Source: Saliterribacillus persicus
GTDB taxonomy: Bacteria > Bacillota > Bacilli > Bacillales > Amphibacillaceae
NCBI RefSeq assembly: GCF_003337485.1
Contig: NZ_QPJJ01000001.1
Span: forward strand, 372,001-436,000
Length of the DNA stretch: 64,000 nucleotides
Direction: 5' to 3'
Part shown: one piece after another, positions 19,976 through 28,376 of the stretch
Numbering within the stretch: the first letter of the stretch is position 1
Layout of the letters: each line of letters starts with the position of its first letter
Program-made: the position numbers and the translations under genes
The notes under the pieces: generated by a model
Databases searched by the model: none
What the model was told of the DNA's origin: nothing
The model's input: only the letters and a program-made list of their open reading frames with translations

Positions 19976-20241
19976 TTAAAACACTCCTTCTGATCAATCA
20001 TGCTTGTAAATATTTATTTAAATGGAAAATTATTCTTTGGTTTTTTACTTACTTTTCCCGAACTTCTATGGAAGGAAACGCGTTTCCCTGCCTGCTAAAT
20101 TTAAAATATAAATGGAAAAAAAGCAAGTATTATTTTCCTTTCTGACGTTTAGATTGACTTACATTTTCCCATAATTATATAAGAATATCCAGTTAGAGCG
20201 AAGGGCCTAAAAAAAGATCGAGTGGATGGGAGGAAATAAGA

Positions 20242-22503
20242 TTGATAGAAAGACGAGTTATGCGAAAAAAAAGACGGAAGAAAAAGGTGTTGTATAGTGC
20301 AGTCTTTTTATTGTTTTTTATGCTTTCTTTTATAAGTGTTATCCTTCTATCCAGCTATCTTTTGGGGCCCCCCTCTTTAGACAGTGTACAAAACACGATT
20401 TTTTATAGCGCAGATAAAGATGTGATCGGAGAAGAACGCGGATCAGAAAACCGCTACATTATACCTCTAGAAGAAATGAGTGAGCACGTCATTGATGCTA
20501 CCGTTTGGACAGAGGATCAGCATTTCTATTCACATGTCGGATTTGATTTTAAACGCCTTGTGGGAGCAATTTTTGAAAATGTGCGAACAATGTCCTTTAA
20601 AGAAGGCGCCAGTACGATTACGCAGCAATACGCCAGAAATTTATTTTTATCCCACGAGAAAACGTGGAAGCGTAAAATTTATGAAGCTTTTTACACGATT
20701 CGGCTTGAAATGTTTTATGACAAGGACCAATTACTCGAGGGGTACTTGAATACGATTTATTATGGGCACGGAGCATATGGAATTGAAGCTGCAAGTCGTT
20801 ATTATTTTGATAAATCAGCACAAGACCTTACGTTAGCAGAGGCAAGCATGCTTGCGGGTATACCGAATGGTCCATCCCTTTTTTCACCGATAACTAATCC
20901 GGAAAATGCTAATCGCAGGCACCAGCAAATTTTAAGAAATCTGGTGGAAAAAGAAGTGATCAGTCATGCCGATTACATTGAAGCTAGGGATACGGAATTA
21001 ACCTTTAATGAAGAAGGTTTGAAAAAAGAAGCGGTGATTGGTCCATACTTTCAGGATACAGCCTTGGATGAACTAGAAACAATCTTAGACTTGGACGTCG
21101 AATCGATCAAAAGCGGTGGCTATCGAATCTTTACCACATTAAAAGTCGATCAACAAGAAAAGCTAGAACAAGCTGTAAAGGAAAATTTAGCAGCAACAGA
21201 TAAGGAGCTTCAGGTTGGTGCAGTTGCTATGAATCCATCGACCGGTGCAGTTAATGCGTTAATCGGTGGACGAGATTATCAAAACAGCAGCTTTAATCGC
21301 GTGACACAATCGAAGCGGATGCCTGGTTCAAGCTTTAAACCTTTTTTATACTATACCGCTTTAGAACAAGGCATGACGGCAGCTACCACCCTGATGAGTA
21401 AGCCAACTAGATTTGCCTTAGCAGAAGGAGATGTGTATGAGCCGAGTAATTATCAAGGCTATTATGCTGAAAAACCCATTACACTTGCACAAGCAATAGC
21501 ACTTTCAGATAATATTTATGCGGTAAAAACAAACCTTTTTGTTACCCCGGAAAAATTAGTGCAGACAGCAAAGGATAAGTTTGGGATCACAGAAAAACTT
21601 TCACCAGTAGCATCCCTCGCTCTTGGAACGGAGGTTGTAACAATGGAGGAAATGGTGAACGGATACAACCGCATTGCAAATGGCGGATATGCCGTTGAGC
21701 CTTATACTATTACAAAGGTAACAGACGCAACAGGTGAAGTCATCTATGATCGCGACAAGGTACTTGATAAAGAGAATCAAAGTCTATCCAGCTTTTTTCA
21801 GACCGGACTTTTCAGTGAAGAAAAAAAGCGCACAATTTTCGAACCCATTTTACCGAAAACGATGGCAACAGAGGATACTGAAGTAGAACGTGTCCTAGAC
21901 CCAGCAAATACCTTTATTTTAAAGAAGCTAATGTCAGGGATGTTTAATGAGGAGCTAAATGGTTATATGAGTGTGACAGGTTCTTCTATAGCGAATGAAC
22001 TAACAAGAGAATATGCCGGGAAATCAGGGACCACTGATACAGACAGCTGGATGATAGGCTTTAGTTCAGATGTGTCAACTGGGGTGTGGCTCGGATATGA
22101 TGATAATCGTGAAATGAAAGAGCCCAGTCAGCAGAAACTTTCGAAGGATATATGGGCGACTTTTATGGAAAATGCACACGAGAATTTCGCTGATCGAGAA
22201 GAAGAAGCGCCTCCTGAAGACGTAGTAGCAGTAGAAATTGATTTAGAATCCGGGAAATTGGCGACAGATTATTGTGAACAACCCAAAACACTCTATTTTA
22301 AAAAAGGTACTGAACCAAATAGCTACTGTACCCTTCATTTACCAGACGGAGACAACCCAGAGCAAAATGAAACGGGAGAAGCTGATGTCCTTGATGAGCT
22401 AGAAGGGTTAAAGAATCAAATTTCGAAAGAAAAAAATCATCTCGAGCCAACCACTGATTTTTTTAAAAGGTGGTGGAAATGGCTATGGATCGGAGAGGAA
22501 TAA
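20242..22503 (+). CDS. pbpG: Class A penicillin-binding protein (PBP2d type)
   Basis: This bifunctional enzyme polymerises and cross-links peptidoglycan on the outer face of the membrane. A basic N-terminus and one membrane helix (about 15-38) precede a GT51 glycosyltransferase domain with the catalytic glutamate in TEDQHFYSHVGFD and the EGASTITQQYARN motif. The transpeptidase domain has SSFK near residue 363 (active serine), SDN in ALSDNIYAVK and KSGTT near 594. The 753-residue length is somewhat longer than B. subtilis PbpG. TTG at 20242 is used, eight bases after GGGAGG. Its place next to speE matches B. subtilis pbpG, a forespore gene under sigma-F; I could not confirm such a promoter here. 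Confidence 0.92.
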   Translation: MIERRVMRKKRRKKKVLYSAVFLLFFMLSFISVILLSSYLLGPPSLDSVQNTIFYSADKDVIGEERGSENRYIIPLEEMSEHVIDATVWTEDQHFYSHVGFDFKRLVGAIFENVRTMSFKEGASTITQQYARNLFLSHEKTWKRKIYEAFYTIRLEMFYDKDQLLEGYLNTIYYGHGAYGIEAASRYYFDKSAQDLTLAEASMLAGIPNGPSLFSPITNPENANRRHQQILRNLVEKEVISHADYIEARDTELTFNEEGLKKEAVIGPYFQDTALDELETILDLDVESIKSGGYRIFTTLKVDQQEKLEQAVKENLAATDKELQVGAVAMNPSTGAVNALIGGRDYQNSSFNRVTQSKRMPGSSFKPFLYYTALEQGMTAATTLMSKPTRFALAEGDVYEPSNYQGYYAEKPITLAQAIALSDNIYAVKTNLFVTPEKLVQTAKDKFGITEKLSPVASLALGTEVVTMEEMVNGYNRIANGGYAVEPYTITKVTDATGEVIYDRDKVLDKENQSLSSFFQTGLFSEEKKRTIFEPILPKTMATEDTEVERVLDPANTFILKKLMSGMFNEELNGYMSVTGSSIANELTREYAGKSGTTDTDSWMIGFSSDVSTGVWLGYDDNREMKEPSQQKLSKDIWATFMENAHENFADREEEAPPEDVVAVEIDLESGKLATDYCEQPKTLYFKKGTEPNSYCTLHLPDGDNPEQNETGEADVLDELEGLKNQISKEKNHLEPTTDFFKRWWKWLWIGEE

Positions 22504-22532
22504 TGAGGTATTTACACATCTAAAAAAGGGCA

Positions 22533-22570
22533 AGAAAATGGCCGGGCATAGAAGCCCAGCCATTTTCCTG
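22533..22570 (+). terminator. Terminator after pbpG
   Basis: GAAAATGGCCGGGC pairs with GCCCAGCCATTTTC around ATAGAA. The T-run on the plus strand is short (TTTTCC), so strength is uncertain. Confidence 0.7.
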
Positions 22571-22659
22571 TCCTAGTAACAAAGAGTTACCATACAACTA
22601 ATTGTATAAAGGATTAACGTAAACAACAAGAATTTTCATGTATGTTCACAAAATGTTCA

Positions 22660-23184
22660 TTATTTCGCCAATGCATTTCTTAATTCATCCGAAGCATTCT
22701 GCCACATTTCCTCATTAAATTCCTTCAAGAAATCACTTAGCAATTGTCTAGATTTCTCATCCATATGGTCAATGATCACATGGCCTTTCATCGATTTATC
22801 CATATGATTTACATGCTCTGGCATCGATTTATAAGCACGCTTAATCGAACGATCAACCCGAATTTCACTACCGGCAACCCCGTGATAGTAAAGTCCATTT
22901 TCACCACGCTCTACCGTTACCCAAACGATCCAGTATAATAAACCATTAGGCACTTCATCCCTATTCGGAAGAAACTTCACTCGACGCTCCACATCACTTC
23001 GCGCATGCATTGCTGCCATGTCAACATAAGCTCGCTCTTCATTAGGGTCAATAATAACTGGCGAAATATTCTCTAAACTAACCGTTCCAACGCCATACCC
23101 ACCATGACCATCAGTGGAATCATCTTTCATTATCGTAAAGGGATTTGATTTCTTTTTATTGGTAGGGTTTTGATTATCTGCCAT
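22660..23184 (-). CDS. ywhD: YwhD family protein
   Basis: The 174-residue protein matches B. subtilis YwhD in segments such as TDGHGGYGVGTVSLENISPV, AYVDMAAMHARSDVERRVKF and KGHVIIDHMDE. Its function is unknown. It has no signal peptide or membrane helix. The start ATG at 23184 follows GGAGG by eight bases. It sits beside pbpG and ywhB as in B. subtilis, convergent with pbpG. Confidence 0.9.
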   Translation of the reverse strand: MADNQNPTNKKKSNPFTIMKDDSTDGHGGYGVGTVSLENISPVIIDPNEERAYVDMAAMHARSDVERRVKFLPNRDEVPNGLLYWIVWVTVERGENGLYYHGVAGSEIRVDRSIKRAYKSMPEHVNHMDKSMKGHVIIDHMDEKSRQLLSDFLKEFNEEMWQNASDELRNALAK

Positions 23185-23323
23185 AAGTTGAACCTCCTAC
23201 TAATTTGCTTTTTGTGTATCCATTGTAGCATAATCAAAAATGCCTTTTCATCCTCTGTGTTTCGCTCCACTACATTTTGGGTTAAAATATAAGTATATTC
23301 AGATAAAAAGGGAGAGAAAAAAT

Positions 23324-23506
23324 ATGCCATACGTAACCGTTCAAATGTTAGAAGGTCGCACTGATGATCAAAAGAAAGCCTTGATCGCAAAAGTAACCGA
23401 CGCTGTTGTAGAAACTACTGGCGCTAAAAAAGAAAAGGTCGTTGTTTTTGTTGAGGATATCGACAAACGCTATTATGGTGTAGGCGGCAAACGTTTAATC
23501 GATTGA
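23324..23506 (+). CDS. ywhB: 4-oxalocrotonate tautomerase family enzyme
   Basis: The 60-residue protein is a tautomerase subunit. After the initiator methionine, proline 2 (MPYVTVQMLEGRTDDQKKAL) is the catalytic base, and an arginine lies at RTDDQKKAL as in the family. B. subtilis YwhB is a 2-hydroxymuconate tautomerase homologue of unclear natural substrate. The start at 23324 follows GGGAG; upstream in-frame ATGs would bury the catalytic proline, so they are rejected. A terminator follows. Confidence 0.93.
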   Translation: MPYVTVQMLEGRTDDQKKALIAKVTDAVVETTGAKKEKVVVFVEDIDKRYYGVGGKRLID

Positions 23507-23515
23507 TTTTAAAAT

Positions 23516-23548
23516 GTGCTTGATGCAGCTATGCATCAAGCATTTTTT
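23516..23548 (+). terminator. Terminator of ywhB
   Basis: GCTTGATGCA (23518-23527) and TGCATCAAGC (23532-23541) form a perfect 10-bp stem with a four-base loop, followed by ATTTTTT. Confidence 0.92.
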
Positions 23549-23619
23549 AATGGTATTGCTGATTTAATCATGCTGGTTTATGCTAGAGATACCAATTAAT
23601 GGATAAGGATGTGTGAATC

Positions 23620-23811
23620 ATGGAATTAATTTTTGCTGAAGTTGGCGGTTTTCGAGCAGGCGATATGTTCTTTGCCTTGTTTAGTTTTACCATTATGTTC
23701 TTAATTACAACGGTCATCATCTATCTTTACAGACGCAATTCACAAACTAAAGCTCGGCTAAAAAGAGTGGAAGAAAAGGTCGATGCTCTATTAGAGCGAG
23801 ATAAGAGCTAA
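23620..23811 (+). CDS. Small single-pass membrane protein, DUF4083-like
   Basis: The 63-residue protein has a short N-terminus, one membrane helix (about 17-38, FFALFSFTIMFLITTVIIYL) and a charged amphipathic tail ARLKRVEEKVDALLERDK that looks like a short coiled coil. The plan fits the small DUF4083 family of bacilli. Function unknown. The start codon lacks an ideal ribosome site (GGATGTG nearby). It is followed by repeat array B. Confidence 0.6.
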   Translation: MELIFAEVGGFRAGDMFFALFSFTIMFLITTVIIYLYRRNSQTKARLKRVEEKVDALLERDKS

Positions 23812-23900
23812 TTGTTTAGGCTTTATGATGCTAGGTTTTGTAATATTTTTTGGAATATTCCGCTGACTAGAGATTGGGAAGCTTATTTCAGGATGTATTA

Positions 23901-24144
23901 TATTCGTTAAATTTTGAATTTATTCGTCGATTCTATTTAGATATTCGCTATTTTTCTGGTTTATTCGCAAATTCCGGTTAGATATTCGTAATTTATCTGA
24001 TATATTCGTATTCCTCCTTTGGATGTCCGCGATATTTTGATAATATCCGCGACTTTCATTTGGATATCCGCGATGTTTCTGATATATCCGCGATTCTACT
24101 CAGATATCCGCTAATATCAAACTATATCCGCTATTCCTGATCAG
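23901..24144 (+). repeat. Array B: twelve repeats alternating 20 and 21 bp
   Basis: The core TAT(T/C)CG starts at 23901, 23921, 23942, 23962, 23983, 24003, 24024, 24044, 24065, 24085, 24105 and 24125. Spacings are 20, 21, 20, 21, 20, 21, 20, 21, 20, 20 and 20, so the true period is a 41-bp dimer. One half ends in CTGATA and the other in TTTGGA or TTAGA. The left half uses TATTCG and the right half TATCCG. The array fills the space between two convergent genes, the membrane protein and ywgA. Confidence 0.88.
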
Positions 24145-24243
24145 CATGGCATCTAAGCAGTATTATTTGAATTTTTTCCTCCTTGACCAATAAGAGTAGT
24201 GACCCTTAATTATACACGTCCCTCTTATTCAATAACCAAACAG

Positions 24244-24269
24244 AAAAAGCCTCCGCACAAAGGGAGGCT
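24244..24269 (-). terminator. Terminator of ywgA
   Basis: GCCTCC and GGAGGC pair around eight bases, with TTTTTCTG on the minus strand. The arm touches the ywgA stop codon. Confidence 0.88.
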
Positions 24270-24771
24270 AATGTTTCATTTTGTCGATAAAGGTCCAAGC
24301 TTTCGCTAGATCTTCTTCTGTATAATTCGATTTTTTCTTTACTTCTTGTACCTTCTTCTCTACTTCCGCTTTCGTAGCCGGTTCAAAATAAAGCATTGTC
24401 GCAACAAGCTCCAAAAAGCGTGAGCTCTCTTCTTTTAACGTAGCTATTTTTTCGTCTACTGGCGGCATATCTAACGTCGATTCTTTCAGGAACATTTCCC
24501 CTTGATCGGTTACTTGATAACGATACTGGGTGTAATTACTTTTCTTTTCCTTGATTTCATCGATGAATCCTAGGTTGCATAATTCCTCTGTTCGAAGGCT
24601 TAACTCCTCCGAATATGGTCCATAAAAATGGAAGGCATATTTCTCTTCAAAAGGAAATCCTACCTTTTTCAAGATATAGACCATCTTTTGAAGCTTTTTC
24701 CGTCCGGTAATTTCTTCTGAAGCTTCAAATACCTTCAATAATTTCGCATGGTTCTTCAGCAAAACGAACAC
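24268..24771 (-). CDS. ywgA: YwgA family protein
   Basis: The 167-residue protein corresponds to B. subtilis YwgA. The N-terminal part (GRKKLQKMVYILKKVGFPF and HFYGPYSEELSLRTEELCNL) resembles the winged-helix-like region of the Panacea/SocA group of antitoxin-related proteins; this similarity is a suggestion only. It follows ywfO by 27 bp on the same strand and this pairing is conserved in bacilli, so the two probably act together. Function unknown. Confidence 0.85.
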   Translation of the reverse strand: MFVLLKNHAKLLKVFEASEEITGRKKLQKMVYILKKVGFPFEEKYAFHFYGPYSEELSLRTEELCNLGFIDEIKEKKSNYTQYRYQVTDQGEMFLKESTLDMPPVDEKIATLKEESSRFLELVATMLYFEPATKAEVEKKVQEVKKKSNYTEEDLAKAWTFIDKMKH

Positions 24772-24798
24772 CCCAAATCTATTAGTAAATCTCTCTTT

Positions 24799-26094
24799 TT
24801 ATCGTCCAAGAATCTCTAGTATTTTTTTCTTCTCAGGTATATCGTCCGACAGCGCCTCAATACTATCAAGCGGAAAATAGAGCTTATGATCCGTTCTCTT
24901 TTTACCCGAGATGGCTTCTACGATTTCGGATTGGCGGGACAATTCACGCAAATCTCCATTTGGCATCAATAAATGAATTGGGACGCGCTCCTCTTCTTCT
25001 CCTGGCCGGTAAAAATCATATGGTAAGTCAGAGGACGAATCTTCCACTAAGTAATACTCTGAATCAAGTCCAACCGCATCAAATAAACGGTAAAGCTCCA
25101 TCCAATCCTTCATCTGTAAGTTCGGATTATACTGTACATATTTAAACAGTTGGCGATTAGTAAATCGTAGACACAAGTCTTTTAAAATCGCATCGTCTTC
25201 CTCGGCCCATTGTTGAAAATAAAATAACACGACCGCTTCGTCGAGTCGCAGATAATCCTGTAAATCAACTTCCCCTTCAAAAAAAGAACGGAAATGAATC
25301 GGCTCAAATTTAAACGCATAGCCCTCTGTATATAACCTTTTCACCCGGTGCAGAATTTTAGACAAAATTACTTCCGCGCTTCTCGTTACTGGGTGAAAAT
25401 AAACCTGCCAGTACATCTGATAGCGGCTCATAATGTAATCCTCTACCGCATGCATCCCAGATTCTTTTATGACAACCTGATCCTCTACCGGACGCATGAC
25501 GCGAAGAATTCTTTCCATATCAAAATGACCATAACTAACGCCGGTATAATACGCGTCACGCTGGAGATAATCCATGCGATCGGCATCAATCTGACTAGAT
25601 ATCAAGCTGACAACAAGCTTATCGGGATAGGTTTTATTAATAACATCCGCTACTTTTTGCGGAAAATCAGGACTAATTCTAGATAAAATCTGACAAATCT
25701 CGGTATCCCCTAAAATAATAGCACGTGTATAATCCTCATGATCAAGCTTGAATACTTTTTCAAAGGAATGCGAAAAAGGGCCATGGCCTAAATCATGAAG
25801 CAGCGCCGCACACAAACATAACAAGCGTTCCTCTTGATTCCAATTCGGGCGATTCTCAAAATTGATCAAAATTCTACGAACAATTTCATAAACCCCTAAG
25901 GAATGATTAAAACGACTATGCTCAGCCCCGTGGAACGTGACGTATGTCGTACCAAGCTGCTTAATTCTGCGCAATCGCTGAAATTCCTTCGCCCCAATCA
26001 AATCCCAAATCACCTGATCACGAACATGTATGTAGCGGTGCACCGGATCCTTAAAAACTTTTTCTTCATGCAGTTGCTCGTCTTTATAAGCCAT
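24799..26094 (-). CDS. ywfO: HD-domain phosphohydrolase YwfO
   Basis: The 431-residue protein carries an SAMHD1-like HD domain: HSRFNHSLGVYEIVRRI (H and R), LLHDLGHGPFSHSFEK (the HD pair) and the aspartate in SSQIDADRMDYLQRDAYYTG. Such proteins hydrolyse nucleotides such as dNTPs or signalling nucleotides; B. subtilis YwfO is the orthologue. I start it at ATG 26094, where AGAGAGGA lies eight bases upstream and MAYKDEQL matches the family; an upstream ATG at 26127 lacks a ribosome site. It is followed by ywgA. Confidence 0.9.
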   Translation of the reverse strand: MAYKDEQLHEEKVFKDPVHRYIHVRDQVIWDLIGAKEFQRLRRIKQLGTTYVTFHGAEHSRFNHSLGVYEIVRRILINFENRPNWNQEERLLCLCAALLHDLGHGPFSHSFEKVFKLDHEDYTRAIILGDTEICQILSRISPDFPQKVADVINKTYPDKLVVSLISSQIDADRMDYLQRDAYYTGVSYGHFDMERILRVMRPVEDQVVIKESGMHAVEDYIMSRYQMYWQVYFHPVTRSAEVILSKILHRVKRLYTEGYAFKFEPIHFRSFFEGEVDLQDYLRLDEAVVLFYFQQWAEEDDAILKDLCLRFTNRQLFKYVQYNPNLQMKDWMELYRLFDAVGLDSEYYLVEDSSSDLPYDFYRPGEEEERVPIHLLMPNGDLRELSRQSEIVEAISGKKRTDHKLYFPLDSIEALSDDIPEKKKILEILGR

Positions 26095-26222
26095 GGCAGG
26101 GTCCTCTCTTAACGTCAATTTTTTCATCTTTGTTTATTATAATACAAATCAAGGTCGACTAAAACAGCCAGTACAATTTTCTGCTATAATAAATGCATGT
26201 TTTTGGTGAAGGAGAACAGAAA

Positions 26223-27050
26223 ATGAAGGATTGGAAGCAAGCATTTGACCAGAAAAAAATACGTATCATCGACCATAGCGATCCAGATATACTTGAAACA
26301 CCGATGGCATCATTCGCAACAGATGACGCCCTTTGCATTCATGTGAGTGAAAAAACGAACACCCTAGCAACAAGACTGTGGGTCCATAAGCCGACCATCG
26401 TACTCGGCATATTAGATGCCCGACTACCTTTTTTGGAAAAAGGGATGAGCTATTTGCGTGAGCAGGGCTATCAGATGGTTGTGAGGAATTCAGGCGGCCT
26501 GGCGGTTGTGCTCGATGAAGGTGTACTCAATTTTTCGATCATCCTGGGCGAAGCGACGAAGCTCGGAATTCATGATGGTTATCTGATTATGGTGGATTTT
26601 GTGCGTGATTTATTTCAAGATCTAACCACAGATATCGACGCCTACGAAATAAAAGGATCCTATTGCCCTGGTGATTACGACTTGAGTATAGGGGGAAAGA
26701 AATTCGCAGGTATCTCCCAGCGCCGGGTAAAAAACGGAACCGCTGTGCAGATATATTTAGATATAGAAGGAAGCGGGACGAAACGTGCAGAACTTGTGCG
26801 CAACTTCTATGAGTTGGGTCTAGACTCAGAAGAAACACGGTTTGATTATCCGGAAATTGTCCCAGACACGATGCGCTCGTTATCAGAGTTGTTGGATCAT
26901 CCGCTAACAGTAAGCGAAGTGTGTGACCGCATTGTCAAACAAATAGATGGTGAATACGATAGCTTAACCGAATCAGAGCTTGAGATCTTCGAAAAACGAA
27001 TGAAGCTGATGATCGATCGAAATAAAAAAGCACTTGGCGACTATTTTTAG
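26223..27050 (+). CDS. lipL: Octanoyl-[GcvH]:protein N-octanoyltransferase
   Basis: LipL moves the octanoyl group from the glycine-cleavage H protein to lipoyl domains of 2-oxoacid dehydrogenases, a step of lipoate synthesis in bacilli. The catalytic cysteine is C148 in GSYCPGDYDLSIGGKKFAGI, and VVRNSGGLAVVLDEGVLNFS is the family's substrate-binding stretch. I chose ATG 26223 (AAGGAG eight bases before) rather than 26193; this gives 275 residues, close to B. subtilis LipL (YwfL). It is divergent from ywfO and convergent with menC. Confidence 0.92.
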   Translation: MKDWKQAFDQKKIRIIDHSDPDILETPMASFATDDALCIHVSEKTNTLATRLWVHKPTIVLGILDARLPFLEKGMSYLREQGYQMVVRNSGGLAVVLDEGVLNFSIILGEATKLGIHDGYLIMVDFVRDLFQDLTTDIDAYEIKGSYCPGDYDLSIGGKKFAGISQRRVKNGTAVQIYLDIEGSGTKRAELVRNFYELGLDSEETRFDYPEIVPDTMRSLSELLDHPLTVSEVCDRIVKQIDGEYDSLTESELEIFEKRMKLMIDRNKKALGDYF

Positions 27051-27069
27051 TCGCTTCAAGTGCTTTTTC
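27025..27069 (+). terminator. Bidirectional terminator between lipL and menC
   Basis: AAAGCACTTG pairs with CAAGTGCTTT, with an inner GCGACT/AGTCGC stem, so the arms extend to about 18 bp. A-runs and T-runs flank it on both sides. The left arm overlaps the last codons of lipL, and the right side reaches the menC stop. Confidence 0.9.
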
Positions 27070-28182
27070 TCATGTTAAAACTTTTTTCTCAACGCGGTAT
27101 AAGCGAAGTGCTTCCCGGTCAATATCATGACCAATACCGGCCGACTCCGATAGATGGATAAATCCATTATCTACCTCTACTGGTTGCCTTAATATATCTC
27201 GTTTGAAATACCGATCTGAAGCTGCTGTGTCTGCTGGAAACTTAAAGTTATCTAACGTAGCTAAAGCAAGACTTTGTAACCGTCCAACTCCTGCTTCAAG
27301 CATCCCGCCACCCCAAAGGGGAATTCCATTCTCCCTGCAATAATCATGGATCCGAACCGCTTCCGTGAAACCACCGACTCTACCCAACTTCATGTTAATA
27401 ATCTGACAGCTACCAAGTGTGATCGCTGTTTTTACATCTGAAAGGGTATGAATACTTTCGTCTAAACAGATCGGTGTTTCGATTTGTTGCTGGAGCTTCG
27501 CATGATCGACAAAATCATCTGTCCCAAGCGGTTGCTCGATCATCAAAAGGTTGTATTTATCCAATTGCTTCAAATGTTCGATGTCGTCTATCGTATACGC
27601 TGAATTCGCATCAACCATCAGCGCAAGATCTGGATAATCATTTCTCACCGCTTCTATTAATGCGATATCATTCCCCGGCTTTATCTTAAGCTTGACGCGC
27701 TCATACCCAGCAAGCAGCGCTTGTTCGATTTCCTCTAGTACAGTTGAAATCGAATCCTGCATGCCAATGCTCACACCGGCCCGGACTTGCGAGCGCACTC
27801 CACCTATTAGTTTATAAAGTGGCACGTTCTCTTTTTTGGCGTAAAGATCCCAGAGCGCCCCTTCTACTGCCGCTTTGGCCATGTTATTCCGTCGGACGTC
27901 ACGTATCCTTTTTCCAAATTCGCTCGGATGTTCATAGGGCTGTTCTTTAACGATTGGACAGAGATGCTTCTCAATCATCAGTCTAGTCGAATCGCTTGTT
28001 TCTTCTGTATACCATGGCGATCGGAAGGCGACCGTTTCACCAAAGCCACGTAGCCCACTCTCATCAATGAGCTCAACAAGGGTAAAGTCCTTGTGCGTTG
28101 TTGTCGTGAGGCTATTTTTGAAAGGCTCTTTCAATGGCATTTGCAGGCGATGAAGGATCAATTTTTTAATTCGCATTGTCAT
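27070..28182 (-). CDS. menC: o-Succinylbenzoate synthase / N-acylamino acid racemase (enolase superfamily)
   Basis: The enolase-superfamily barrel shows the acid/base KLKIKPG, metal ligands in LMVDANSAY, MIEQPLGTDD and CLDESIHT, and the second lysine in NMKLGRVGG. The type-2 MenC/NAAAR subfamily either dehydrates SHCHC to o-succinylbenzoate in menaquinone synthesis or racemises N-acyl amino acids. No other men gene is nearby, so either role remains open. The start is uncertain between 28203 and 28182; I prefer 28182, where AAAGGA stands upstream. Repeat array C lies just 70 bp upstream and occupies the space where a promoter would be expected. Confidence 0.82.
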   Translation of the reverse strand: MTMRIKKLILHRLQMPLKEPFKNSLTTTTHKDFTLVELIDESGLRGFGETVAFRSPWYTEETSDSTRLMIEKHLCPIVKEQPYEHPSEFGKRIRDVRRNNMAKAAVEGALWDLYAKKENVPLYKLIGGVRSQVRAGVSIGMQDSISTVLEEIEQALLAGYERVKLKIKPGNDIALIEAVRNDYPDLALMVDANSAYTIDDIEHLKQLDKYNLLMIEQPLGTDDFVDHAKLQQQIETPICLDESIHTLSDVKTAITLGSCQIINMKLGRVGGFTEAVRIHDYCRENGIPLWGGGMLEAGVGRLQSLALATLDNFKFPADTAASDRYFKRDILRQPVEVDNGFIHLSESAGIGHDIDREALRLYRVEKKVLT

Positions 28183-28250
28183 TCTATTACACGTTCCTTT
28201 CATTTCCCCTCATTGTAGTCGATAGAAAGTAGTGAGGCAAATTTTTTTGA

Positions 28251-28376
28251 TTCCGCCGTCGCGCAGGGTAATTCCGCCACTGTGGTGCATAATTCCGCCA
28301 GTCTGCACCTTATTTCCGCCACTCTCAAGCATATTTCCGCCAGTCTATCTGTTAATTCCGCCACTCGTCCTTCTTC
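28251..28376 (+). repeat. Array C: six 21-bp repeats TTCCGCCA(C/G)T
   Basis: TTCCGCC begins at 28251, 28272, 28293, 28314, 28335 and 28356, an exact 21-bp period. After the first unit the next bases alternate ACT, AGT, ACT, AGT, ACT, so the array is built of 42-bp dimers. The last unit contains the stop and final codons (KDEWRN) of the NERD gene, so the array starts at that gene's stop. The inner 11 bases of each unit vary freely. Confidence 0.88.

Noticed and set aside
23901-24144. Possible CRISPR array (also considered for arrays A, C and D)
   Set aside because: Units are contiguous 20-21-bp imperfect repeats without unique spacers of about 30 bp, and no cas gene is present in the window.
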